Assembly: GCA_010909165.1 (NCBI GenBank)
Contig: MU008155.1
Location: 1,798,001 to 1,862,000 of the forward strand
Direction: 5' to 3'
Source of the DNA: Anthoceros angustus
Taxonomy: Eukaryota > Streptophyta > Anthocerotopsida > Anthocerotales > Anthocerotaceae
Length of the DNA stretch: 64,000 nucleotides
Shown here: positions 10,553 to 20,250 of the stretch, in pieces
How the letters are laid out: each line of letters opens with the position of its first letter
Position numbering within the stretch: position 1 is the first letter of the stretch
Translations under genes and position numbers: made by a program
Notes under the pieces: model-generated
The model's database searches: none
What the model was told of the DNA's origin: nothing
The model's input: the letters and a program-made list of their open reading frames with translations, nothing else

Positions 10553-11481
10553 TTACTCAGACGAAGGGAAGGCATCCTTGACTGCAGAAGCGGCAGTGAG
10601 GTAACTGAGAGTATTCCTGAGCGTTTCCTTTTCCCGTTGGAGACGCACAACAGTGTCCTCCAGCTCCAGGAGGGCCTGCTGCTCTGCCGGTGCTCCCTCA
10701 AAGGTGCTGCCCACCCAGAACGAAAACGGTGTTGGAAACAGCTTCTTCCTCAAGTCCTCCGGAGCCTCCTTATCGGACTTCCCGTTGAGCCGGTTAGAGA
10801 GTCGGATGACCTCCTTCATATACGTCTCCACCTCGTTGGCCAGGGCCTCCACATCCTCCTGCTCGTCCGAGGACGGCCTGTCCTCCAGCCACTCCACCTG
10901 CGCCACCAAGTACGGCTTGCTCCTCACAAAATTCACGATCCTGAAGCGCTCCTGGCCCTTACAGATCATAAAGAAGCGGTCATCCACCAGCCTCTCGTGC
11001 TTGATGACCTCGCCCACGCAGCCCACGGTGGCCCTGTTGGAAATTGGGTCCGTGTACACCACCCCGAAGCGCAGGTCTGTCTCAATCAGGGTCTGCATCA
11101 GAATGCGGTACCTGAACTCGAAGATGTGCAGCGGGAGAATGGCCCCCGGGAAGAGCACCAGCGGGAGCGGGAAGAGCGGCAGCTCCGCCAGCCTGCTGGA
11201 TTCCCGCTTGTCCGCCTGCGTCTCCTCCGACGCGGTGCAGCGCAGGGGTGGGCGGTGCCCATGCCCCTCCTTTTGCCGGAATCTATGGCGGGCGTGGGGC
11301 TGGGGCGACAGCACCTGCGTGTCCACGCCCCCCCACCAGCACTCCCCTGCCCTGGCTTCGCCATCCCCACCCAGCATCGCACCGGGTCGCAGCTGCACCG
11401 CACCGGGTCGCAGCTCAGGGAGCCCTGGCTGGACGCCAGAGACAGCAGGGAGGAGCCAGAGAGCTGGCACGAAGCCACCAT
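10553..11481 (-). CDS. Plastid LON N-terminal (substrate-binding) domain protein
   Basis: This resembles the Arabidopsis chloroplast LON-domain proteins (about 280 residues), which carry only the Lon N-terminal domain and no ATPase or protease. The conserved body begins ELPLFPLPLVLFPG and continues with HIFEFRYR, RFGVVY, GCVGEV, LVDDRFF, KGQERFR, and ends LSYLTAASAVKDAF. The first ATG of the frame holding this domain would give an odd leader. A better model starts at 11481 with a Ser-rich transit-like peptide (MVASCQLSGSSLLSLAS). It splices out a 56-base intron (11315-11370), joins in phase 0 to 11314-10553, and yields 290 residues with LRCTAS near the expected cleavage site. A 21-base tandem duplication lies inside the leader. 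The molecular role of this family is poorly known. Confidence 0.85.
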
Positions 11482-12318
11482 CTTCCCGCCTCTTGTGCTG
11501 TGCCAAAAGAGACGCCAGGAACGGAAGCCTGCCGAGTCAGCAGAATGCAGCGCTCCCCGTGAAAGCTTCCATGTCGGGGGTTTCCGCGTACGCAGCCATG
11601 CGGACAGGATACTGGCCGGCCCGCCCCAACTGCGTGCCCGGCTCGTCTGGCTTCACCTAAACTACATGCACTACCGGGTGTGGCAGTGGAATCGAGCTTC
11701 GTCGTCACGGCCCGCTTTCAGGCAGCCATAGCCACATACCCACCACGCTGCACCTGCGGCTGCCTGGCTTATGTCAAAGCTCTACAGGCCCCACCTACCT
11801 ATTTCCTCCGCGTGGGTCAGGCCGCACCTTTGGTTACACATAGACAGACAGACGGGGGCCACTTTTCAAATATCGAAACTTAACTCGGGCTCGGGGGGAC
11901 ACAGGTAGATAGGTCTGGACTGGACTAGGACTTGTCCAGACTCTTTCTTCATATCCACCCACTTTTTCTACCCTCACAAACATGTCATTCATAACGCAAT
12001 GCACGAAGAACCAAGATTTTCAGGTCTCCGTAGGTAGACTAGAACGTGCCATCTAATTATTCCCTCCGTCAAAACAGGGACAGCCAGATTACAATGAAAA
12101 TAGGCACGGCCATCTTACATTTGAGATAGAAGACTTAAAGGGTAGGTAGGTAGCCACCTCCCAACAACGGAGACCATTATCCTCGAGGACCTCCTAAACA
12201 CGGGCTGAACTCTCTGCAGCTAGCTTGACTCTAGCTGCCTTCAAAATTAGAATCATCAAAAATAACTTCATAACTCCTTTCCTGCCAGGCCCCTGGCCTG
12301 GCCGAGATCCGGACTGCC
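11482..12318. other. Upstream of LON-domain gene and 3' flank of GME copy 2
   Basis: Nothing coding is recognised. Any promoter of the LON-domain gene should lie at about 11500-11900. Confidence 0.5.
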
Positions 12319-14081
12319 CTACAGTCCCTCCTTTCCGTCAGCGGCTCTCAGGGAGCCCAGCTGCACAGGGGCCTGGGTGCTCACGATCTTGGAAGAGGCG
12401 TATTTGGCGCTCAAATCGGAACCTTCGCTGCTCTCCTTATCAATCTGCTGCTTGATCCAGGCATAAGTTATTCGCAGACCATCCTGCACACCAAACAACG
12501 TGTCAGCATACATGGCCAAGGTGGTCCTCTTCCCAATGACTGAGATTATCCCAAGGACCAGTCAAAAAAGTGCAAAACGATGCCCACCTTTAGCCTCATG
12601 GTTGGGGCCCAGCCCAGCTTCTCCTTGATCAGGGTATTGTCAGAGTTGCGGCCCCTCACTCCCTCAGGACCAGGGATGTGGTGGATTGGAATCTTCTTGG
12701 ATTCGAAGCTCAACACGATTTCGGCCATCTCGTTCATGGACACCATCTCGTCGCTGCCAATGTTGAGAGGCTCCCTAAAATCAGATTTTGTCAACCTGCA
12801 ACAGCAGCACACAAGCTGTTATGAAGGTTCCCACCAGACTGCTTCCGTCTGGCATTCAAGGAGTACACGGCTGAGAGACAAACCTCAGGACCCCCTCCAC
12901 GCACTCGTCAATGAAAGTGAAGGAACGAGTCTGCTTCCCGTCACCCCACATCTCAAATCTCTCGGTGGATGTGATAGCTTTCCTGCAGAAAGCAGCAGGG
13001 GCCTTCTCTCGTCCACCTGCAAATCGATCCACAAAGGTTCAGCAAACTCACGGAAACCAAAAATACCACGTCTCCTGACCACGAGGAGAGGTGGTGATGT
13101 AAAGCGCTCACCCTTCCAGGTGCCAAATGGGCCGTAGATGTTGTGGAACCGGCCAATCCTGCACTCGATTCCAAAATCCTTGGTATAGTGCTTGCAGATC
13201 TCCTCTGTGGACAGCTTCTCGAGTCCGTACGCATCTTGGGGCTTCATGACAAGAGAGGTGGATGAAAACCGGATACTACAAGTGAACGATACTTGCGTGA
13301 TGAATGCCAAGGACCAGTGTTCCAGAGCAAGCCCTGGGAGCGTACCTCGGCTGGCCAGGCATCAGACTCCTTCAGACTGACATTGGTCTCCAACTGCTTG
13401 AACTCAGGGTAGATGCACGCACTCGAAGCATAAAAGAACCTGTTGGCCACATCCACCTGTCAGTACAATCCTCCCACACCCCCAGATCCATCCATCTCAA
13501 AATTGCTACCATTGTGGGCCTGCCTTGCCCGGCACTACACATAAGAATCTGAAGCCCCCTACCCGTGAACCCGAAACCCCCTGCTGCCTGATCCAGCAGC
13601 AGAACGAACGAACAAAAGCTGCTCAGGCACAGAGCGGAAAGGGAACCACCAACCTCTTCACCCCGTTGATCCGAGCAGCCTCCAGAACGCTGAGGGAGAT
13701 CATAAAATTATTGTACATGATAACCGCGTGGTTGGACTGAATGAATCCCATCCCACCCATGTCAGCCGCCAGATTGAAAACATGGTCCACGCCCTTGGTG
13801 ATCTTGAGGCAGTTGTCCATGACCCGCAGATCCACCAGGTGGAACTCGTCGCAGAACATATCCTCCGTCATGTGCTCATTGGGCTTCCAATCCGCCGCCA
13901 CAATGTAGTGCCCCTCCTGCTTCAGCCTCCGGGCCAGATGCGAGGCGATGAAGCCACCAGCTCCCGTGACGGCAATCCGAAGCTTGGCCTCGGGCCAGTA
14001 GGGCTCCCGCTCCAGCTCCGCGTACGTGAAATCCCCTCCGAAGCCATTGCTGTGGCCGTTGCTGTGGCCGTTGGCAGCCAT
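12319..14081 (-). CDS. GME: GDP-mannose 3,5-epimerase, copy 2
   Basis: This is a second GME gene in opposite orientation, facing copy 1. Six exons match copy 1 one for one: 14081-13654, 13439-13346, 13241-13112, 13016-12884, 12795-12588 and 12483-12319. They give 385 residues. All exons except the first have exactly the same length as in copy 1; the first is one codon shorter. The protein has the same NAD-binding loop, Cys and Tyr-Lys motifs and C-terminus as copy 1. Outside the variable N-terminus it differs at only a few positions, for example LSFESKK for LSFDSKK and TMRLK for TMKLK. Introns are also alike: intron 3 is 95 bases in both, with about eight differences. This implies recent duplication or gene conversion. 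Confidence 0.95.
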
Positions 14082-14660
14082 GGTTGCGGCACCCGAACTT
14101 GTTACCTGCACAAGCAAGGCAGAAGCCCCCTCCCTGCCGCACCAAAACCCGTCAGACGGCACCCCGATCCCCGAGTCGCTTCAACTCTTCCGCGCTCTGA
14201 ATGCCAAGCGTGCGCACAGACAAACACCAGGTCGGAAAAGTGCCACACCTCAAAACGAGTAGGTCTGGTTCCGTCCCCAACAACTAGTCCTCCGCCGCAA
14301 TCCCGGGCACCAAGCTCCTTGAATTCCGACAACGCGGCACGGATCAAGCCGGGGGCAAGGAGACAGGCGGGCTTGCTTGGAAACTCGGCGCAGGCCGGTG
14401 CTGGAGGAAGGCTGCGAGGGTGTGCTGATATACTGCTTTCCCAGATGGCGCCGGGCACGCCGACGGGGGAGGGAACAGAGAGCGGCCACGGATTCCACGG
14501 CGACTGCTGCTGCCACAGGCGCCGACGGGATGGCTGGACACTCCGGACTGGCACCCGCTGTGCCAGGAAACGCGGATGTGGCGAGAATCCCACGTTTTGA
14601 AGGCCAAGGCTGACCATGGCTGATGGCCACGCTCCAGAGCCCGTGCCCTCACCGCCTCAT
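14082..14660 (-). promoter_or_regulatory. Upstream region and 5' UTR of GME copy 2
   Basis: It contains the 21-bp block at 14589-14609 shared with copy 1, and an acceptor-like gcttgtgcag just before the start codon, which suggests the same 5' UTR intron as in copy 1. Similarity between the two leaders is patchy elsewhere. Confidence 0.45.
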
Positions 14661-17600
14661 CGACACTCTCGTAAGTTATGACCCGCCCTCTTACTTTTGT
14701 CGCCTTCCTGGTCCCAGGCTCCAGCCGCCGACAGCCAACATTTGCCAGCACCGGTTTCGCCCGACATGGACATGAGCCACGATCGAAATGGCGCAACTTG
14801 GCAAGTCCTCAGGCGTGCCGCGCATGGGCCACGCCACCACGTCCGCAGTCTGCGGTCCATTGCCTTTCCGACGTGCGCCCGATCAACAACGTACAATAAG
14901 AATTATGCCTAGACTAGCTGCACCACGTATGAAACCGTTTTGGCCGTGGGTTCGGAAAACCAGGACTCACATGCATACGAGGTTAGTATCCCCTCTCAAA
15001 CTCATACATTTTTTTGACACAAAAGCATTTGCTCAAGTCTAGCAAGACTTGGCTGTGGTGAATGCATACAAGGGGTACATATTGATGGATATGTCTAGGA
15101 GCTACAGTGCTTTAATCAAATGGGCTTATTGCTACAAGTAGCAAGGCATCCTCTACAATTATTCCCTCACGTCTACAATATAGCTTTTCACAGCATTGTG
15201 ATCCGTTTCACAGATGCATATAGAAGGGAACGAGGGAACCATTCCCGCACACACACTCAAGAAACTGTATATGGCACTGGAGAGATTCTGTTGGTACCAA
15301 CACCAAGGAGGTGGCCGGGAGGCCGAGACAGTGCGATGAGGAAACAGGCACTTGGTCATGTATGCAATTGTCATTTCATGCTGAATAGAAAACCAATATA
15401 TGGGATGACCAAGGTATCCCTACACACGCTTATGTTATGGCTACCACCTCGCAAACTGTGGACATACACATCTTTCGATATCTAGCTTGTAACAGCCCTG
15501 GATTCCGGTTCATATATGCTCAGGCGTTCATGGCTTCTTCAGCCCCCTAAAGAAACGCTAAAGAAACTTCCCTCCTTATACTAACACCAATCGGAATCAT
15601 TCATGCATTAGGACGCGGTTGTTATAGTACCTATTGAAATAGAATTGGGCAGTATTCGTCATTGGACTTGGTACCTGGATAATTTAAAACCATTGCGTGA
15701 TTTACAATGGCTTTTATAAAAGTTACTAACAACATAAAATGTTCATTGTAAATGTTATATATTTATTAAAATATGTAATAAAATGGGTGTTTTGATGTAT
15801 TCGGATGAAGTATAAAACCTATTTTCCTTGTGATGCTGAGCTCCGCCGATCTTGGCATTCAGCTCAGGCTCCGACGGCGAGGAGCTTAGGCTCTGGCATT
15901 GAGGTTCACCAAGTACAAGCCATTGACCTAGCTCCAGCAGTCATACACGTTGCCTATTTGGATACGGGCTCTTCAACAGCTACTTGTTGCTAGCGCTAAG
16001 CACCGACCAGAGTGCACCAACGTCGATGCACCAGAGGCTCCTTTTTCGGCTCCCATTGCCGCCACGTTTCTTGCACTTGCAAAGTGTATGCATAATTGCC
16101 TAGATATATGCACCACTTACATATATAAGTCTATAAAAAAGTAGAGAGTGAAAGTTAATTTTGAGCTATCAACAAGTAAATTGAATTAGCTTTACGCTCC
16201 GTCAGACTATGTTGTTGAGCAAATCAGCGTGACACTCGTTTTGCATTCGATTCAGGTGTGACATTGCTTCCGTGTTTGTTAGAGTGCGGAGGGACTTTGT
16301 TTCTAGTGGTGAGCTCATTTTCTTTCTGTCTGCTGCCAATTTTGGAGACTTGCTTACATGCAATTGTGCATGTTGGTGTGTGCGTTGTTGTTGTTGCAAC
16401 TGTGCATGCTAATGCTAATGCAACAGCCTTCTCTGCAGACCATGCAAAGGGGAGAGACCAGGTCACAAAGCGTTTGGAAAGACACTTAGAGCAAGCAAAC
16501 CATCAATTTTAGCCAGCGGCAAGGAAGGAGCACATGCCTATAAACTCTCGATATGGAGGGATAAGGGCTCCATCGCTCCAATCGGTCGTGGGGAGTGGAC
16601 ATCAGAAACGAGTGCTAAAGGATGGGCTCATAAAAATGCTAGGAGGAGATGCTGAAGTGAGATTCCGGGCAAAACAGTGGGGGCAACATGATCAACATGA
16701 GTTCATTTTTAATACACCAATTATGTGTTTTAAAAATGAACCCACACTGTAAAACTTCATACCCCCTGCTGTGGAAACCAGAACTTGAGCCAAAACAATT
16801 GTTCTAAAATTTGATTTCACCCATAAGTTAGGGTTTCCCAAAATATGAGTAAGTAAAAGTATCTCTCCTAGTAGTACTATCACTGTTGTGTTTCTTTCCC
16901 TCGTTCTAAACCTAGACTCTCTTTCATTTAAGAGTGAGTAAATCGAACAAAGGAACAACATTCGATTTGCTTCAGCGGAAACTAAAAAAACCAATCGGCT
17001 TTGAACGAGGTACATGCCGAAAGTGTTGTTTAGTTAGCCGTGAAACAAGCTCATTAGGTTGATATGAGGTCATTAGGTGTAAGACAATGACTATATGATA
17101 CTAGGTAGCTGCTTCAATAGCCGCCTTTTCCGCAGCCACAACCGATTCAACCTAGAGAAGCTCATGCTCTACTGATTTGACATTCTACTTCACATTTTGC
17201 ATCTCTCAATAATTATAGTTTACTAGAAATCATAGAACTCACTTTCCCAGCAAACAAAACCTCGCATGCAAATTTGCTGAGCATTCTACCCAGTTCTAAG
17301 AAGAGAGAGAGGAAATATTGAGTGCTCGTGGAAACACATTTGAATCTCATAATAAGACAAAAAATGTGGTTGCTCTTGATGAGTTTTAATAACCGTTTTT
17401 GGACTTTATCCGAATGGAGCTTTCGAAGGACCAAAGCCCTAACCGGGCGAGGAGAAGATCACAGCCCGAAAACAAGTATTACACATATGAAACTAATTTG
17501 TCAAAACTGTAGTTCCCGTCGCTTTGGTCAGTGGACCAGGTGAACCTGTTGGAGTTCTCCGAGTGACGATGCTGGCGGCAGAGCTCCGCAATTTTGGTTG

Positions 17601-18165
17601 CAAGGTCCATCTTGTAAAAATTATATGTATAATACGTATATTTTCTGAGAATTATTTCAGGAGTGACATCTAGACGTGGGTCCATTGTAAGTCCACGGTC
17701 AAGCGCCCTTCAGTCGGATCTCGGCTGGTAATTCATCCTCTGGTAGAAAAAAAAGTCCCCGGGCGCCGCATGTTACAAAAGCCGATCCGGACCGTTTGCC
17801 GTAAAAAACCTTACACGGCTGTGGGCAAATCCATTATCTTGAGAGATTACGATACACAAGTTCACTGGTTGGCAAACAAGACAAAGTTCGAGCGCAGGAG
17901 CGATCGTCTTGCCACAAGCCAAAGAATTGATAGGTGGAAACATGGCAGCATTGGCTATCCACCAACCAAGTTTCTGGGGAAGAGAAGCACCATGTAGAAG
18001 ATATCCCGCTTGCTGGTGGTATCTCCAGTGACAGAAAAATTGAGAAGTGTACAGTGACCTGCGTGAGGCCAGGCATATTACAAACATGTGAATGAACGCG
18101 AGGTGGTATTACTCCTGAGATCCGCCTGCTGGGGCTCTTCTACCGGTGTCTATGCCAATGCCTCC
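14661..18165. other. 3.5-kb intergenic region, no gene recognised
   Basis: Only short open frames without recognisable domains or coding bias occur here. The region becomes AT-rich from about 15.6 to 17.3 kb. One near-perfect hairpin lies at 16701-16741. It may contain old transposon remains but I could not identify any. Confidence 0.5.
16701..16741. repeat. Short inverted repeat (hairpin)
   Basis: Two 17-base arms (16701-16717 and 16725-16741) are reverse complements with one mismatch, around a 7-base loop. Weaker pairing (cagtggg with a later cccacactg) extends outside. It could be a small MITE remnant or chance in AT-rich DNA. Confidence 0.5.
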
Positions 18166-19983
18166 TCAAAGACTGTCTGCCGAAGTTTCCCCAGAGGATG
18201 TGTCTGCGGAAGACTCTGCCTCGGCTTCTACCTTCTCCGAGACCGCGTCTGCAGAGGCCTCACCAGAGACTGTGTAAGCCGAAAGCTGTGCCTCTGCTTC
18301 TGCCTCCTCAACGACTGCGTCTGCCGATAGCTCTGCCTCTGCTTCTGCCTTCTCAGAGACTGCGTCTGCGGAAACTGCTTCTGCTTCTGCCTTCTCAGAG
18401 ACTGCCTCCTCCGAGCCTTCCCCAGAAACTGTGTCTGCCGATAACTCTGCCTCTGCTTCTGCCTTCTCAGAGACGGCATCTGCCGAGGGTTCCCCAGAGA
18501 CTGTGTCTGCCGATAACTCAGCCTCTGCTTCTGCCGTCTCAGAGACGGCATCTGCCGAGGCTTCCCCAGAGACTGTGTCTGCCGATAACTCAGCCTTTTC
18601 TTCTGCCTTCTCGGAGACTGCGTCTGCCGATGCCTCTGCCTCTGAATCTGCCTCTACCCCGGCCTCTGCTTCCTCAGGAACTGTGTCGGCAACTGGGACG
18701 GCCTTCTCTTGCGAGACCTCGCTGGCAGGCTCCTCAGCGAGCGTCTCCACATCAGCAGAGGACTGCACTTCAGTAGCCTCCGGTGCCGTTGTTTCTGCTG
18801 GTGCAGCTGCTTCCAGAGCAGTTATTTCTGCTGGAGTAGCTGCTTCCTCCAGAACAGCGTCATCGACGGCAGCGGGTGCATCCGGAGATGACTCGTCTAC
18901 GGCCAGTGTCTCAGGGGCGGCAGCCTCATCAGTGGCTTCAGCAGCAGGAGTTGCGTCAGGGGCAACAGCCTCTTCGGGGGCAGTAGTAGGACCATCAGCA
19001 GGGCTTTCAACAGCGTATCCATCATCTTGTACAGCCAGTTCAGGAGCTTCTTCCAGAACAGGGGCAGCAGCTTCAAGTGCAACTGGAGGGCTGAACTTCT
19101 CAATGTAGTAGCTCAGGGGTGGTCCAGAATATGCGGCTCCTGGGACCGGTGCACTCTTCCCCAGAGTGATCAAAATACCGGCTGCACCTGCAACTGCAAT
19201 CAAGCCTAGACCGAAGGAGACAGCCAGCGTATTTTCGCTGCCGTCTGCCGACTTTCCTGCAGTTCCTGAGCTCACTGCACTTTCGGCAACATAGACCGTC
19301 GGCTGCACGACAAAGGGGAGATTTGAGACCAAAGGTACACGCATTTGCTGGTACAGCAGGATAGCCAGTCGGCTGGTGAGCTTCCCACACGTAGGTTCCT
19401 TCAACGGATGTGAGCTTGAAGTCATGAACTCACCTCGACAGCGTACACGTTGGTTTGACCGGCAGTGTCTTTCTCCACATAGCCAGTATACGCCCTTGTT
19501 GTCCTGGCCAAAGGAGGATAGGTTCCTGTAACCTTGGTCCTCTCTTCCGCAACCCAATCCAGACTGATCTTTCCAATCTGCCAAGCATACCACCAGAGGG
19601 CACTCCACTCAAAACTGGGCTACAACAATACACATTGCATTCTATCCATGGCATCGTGGACCCATAACGGAAAGCGTGTCAGAGTATTCAAGGCGTTGAA
19701 CTCACATCTACGAGAAAGTTTCAGTAGTCCGCATCCACAGCCATAGCACAGGCTTCCATACACTACTCACTTCTTTACTTGGAGCACAGTCTTCGTCGTT
19801 GCAATCTTCAGGGGCATTCACAGCCCTGATCCTGTCACCCCGCCTTCTGGTGTGCGCCCTCTGGGACCTAGCGCAGCGAGGAGACACCGCTGCAGTAGTG
19901 CCTGGAATGGGTCTCACAGGGACCCAGCAGCAGCTGCGTATGCTGGAGCCCATTCCCTGGGCAACAGGGGCGATGGCCGCCAT
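18166..19983 (-). CDS. MPH1: MPH1-like thylakoid protein with a very long acidic repeat tail
   Basis: This resembles Arabidopsis MPH1 (MAINTENANCE OF PSII UNDER HIGH LIGHT 1), a thylakoid membrane protein that helps protect photosystem II. Predicted exons are 19983-19771, 19577-19434 and 19302-18166, giving 497 residues; the Arabidopsis protein is about 235. Residues 1-60 look like a transit peptide, followed by DEDCAPSKE. Exon 2 encodes KISLDWVAEERTKVTGTYPP and GYVEKDTAGQTN. Exon 3 starts with PTVYVAESAVSSGTAG and DGSENT, then one membrane helix, then SGPPLSYYIEKFSPP, all as remembered for MPH1. The remaining 300 or so residues are Ala/Glu-rich. They end in a run of tandem units of the SADAVSEKAEAEAEL and SADTVSGE type (about 18190-18680). 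It diverges from the G3E GTPase gene. Confidence 0.82.
18190..18680 (-). repeat. In-frame tandem repeats coding an Ala/Glu/Ser acidic tail
   Basis: About eight imperfect units, each coding roughly 14-22 residues around SADxVSEKAEAEAEL and SADTVSGE, are arranged head to tail inside exon 3 of the MPH1-like gene. The frame is kept throughout and stop codons are absent. Confidence 0.8.
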
Positions 19984-20250
19984 GGCCACGATGCCGTCCA
20001 GATGCTACAGTGCGTGTCTCCAATGCGGATCAGCTTCTGGGTGGCACGGTTGCAATGAGCGGGCACCAAGCCTGCTGCCCAAAAGTCGAGATTATGCTAC
20101 GACCTACCCACCATCCGAAAGCAGTAAACCAAGCAGCCACTAAAAGTAAAACGCAAAGAGCATCTAGAGCAGTCTATGTTGTGCTCGGGTTATAACGTAT
20201 TAGTCGAGCAGGAGCTGCGGGGAAGACGAGGTTAAGTTGAAATTTGTGAG
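19984..20250. promoter_or_regulatory. Short shared intergenic region between divergent genes
   Basis: Only 267 bp separate the predicted start codons of the MPH1-like gene (minus) and the G3E GTPase gene (plus). Both promoters and both 5' UTRs must fit here unless upstream exons exist, so this may be a bidirectional promoter. I did not identify specific elements. Confidence 0.5.

Noticed and set aside
10637-11731. Plus-strand open frames opposite the LON-domain gene
   Set aside because: The minus strand gives the full LON-domain protein. The plus-strand text is low complexity and unrelated to any family.
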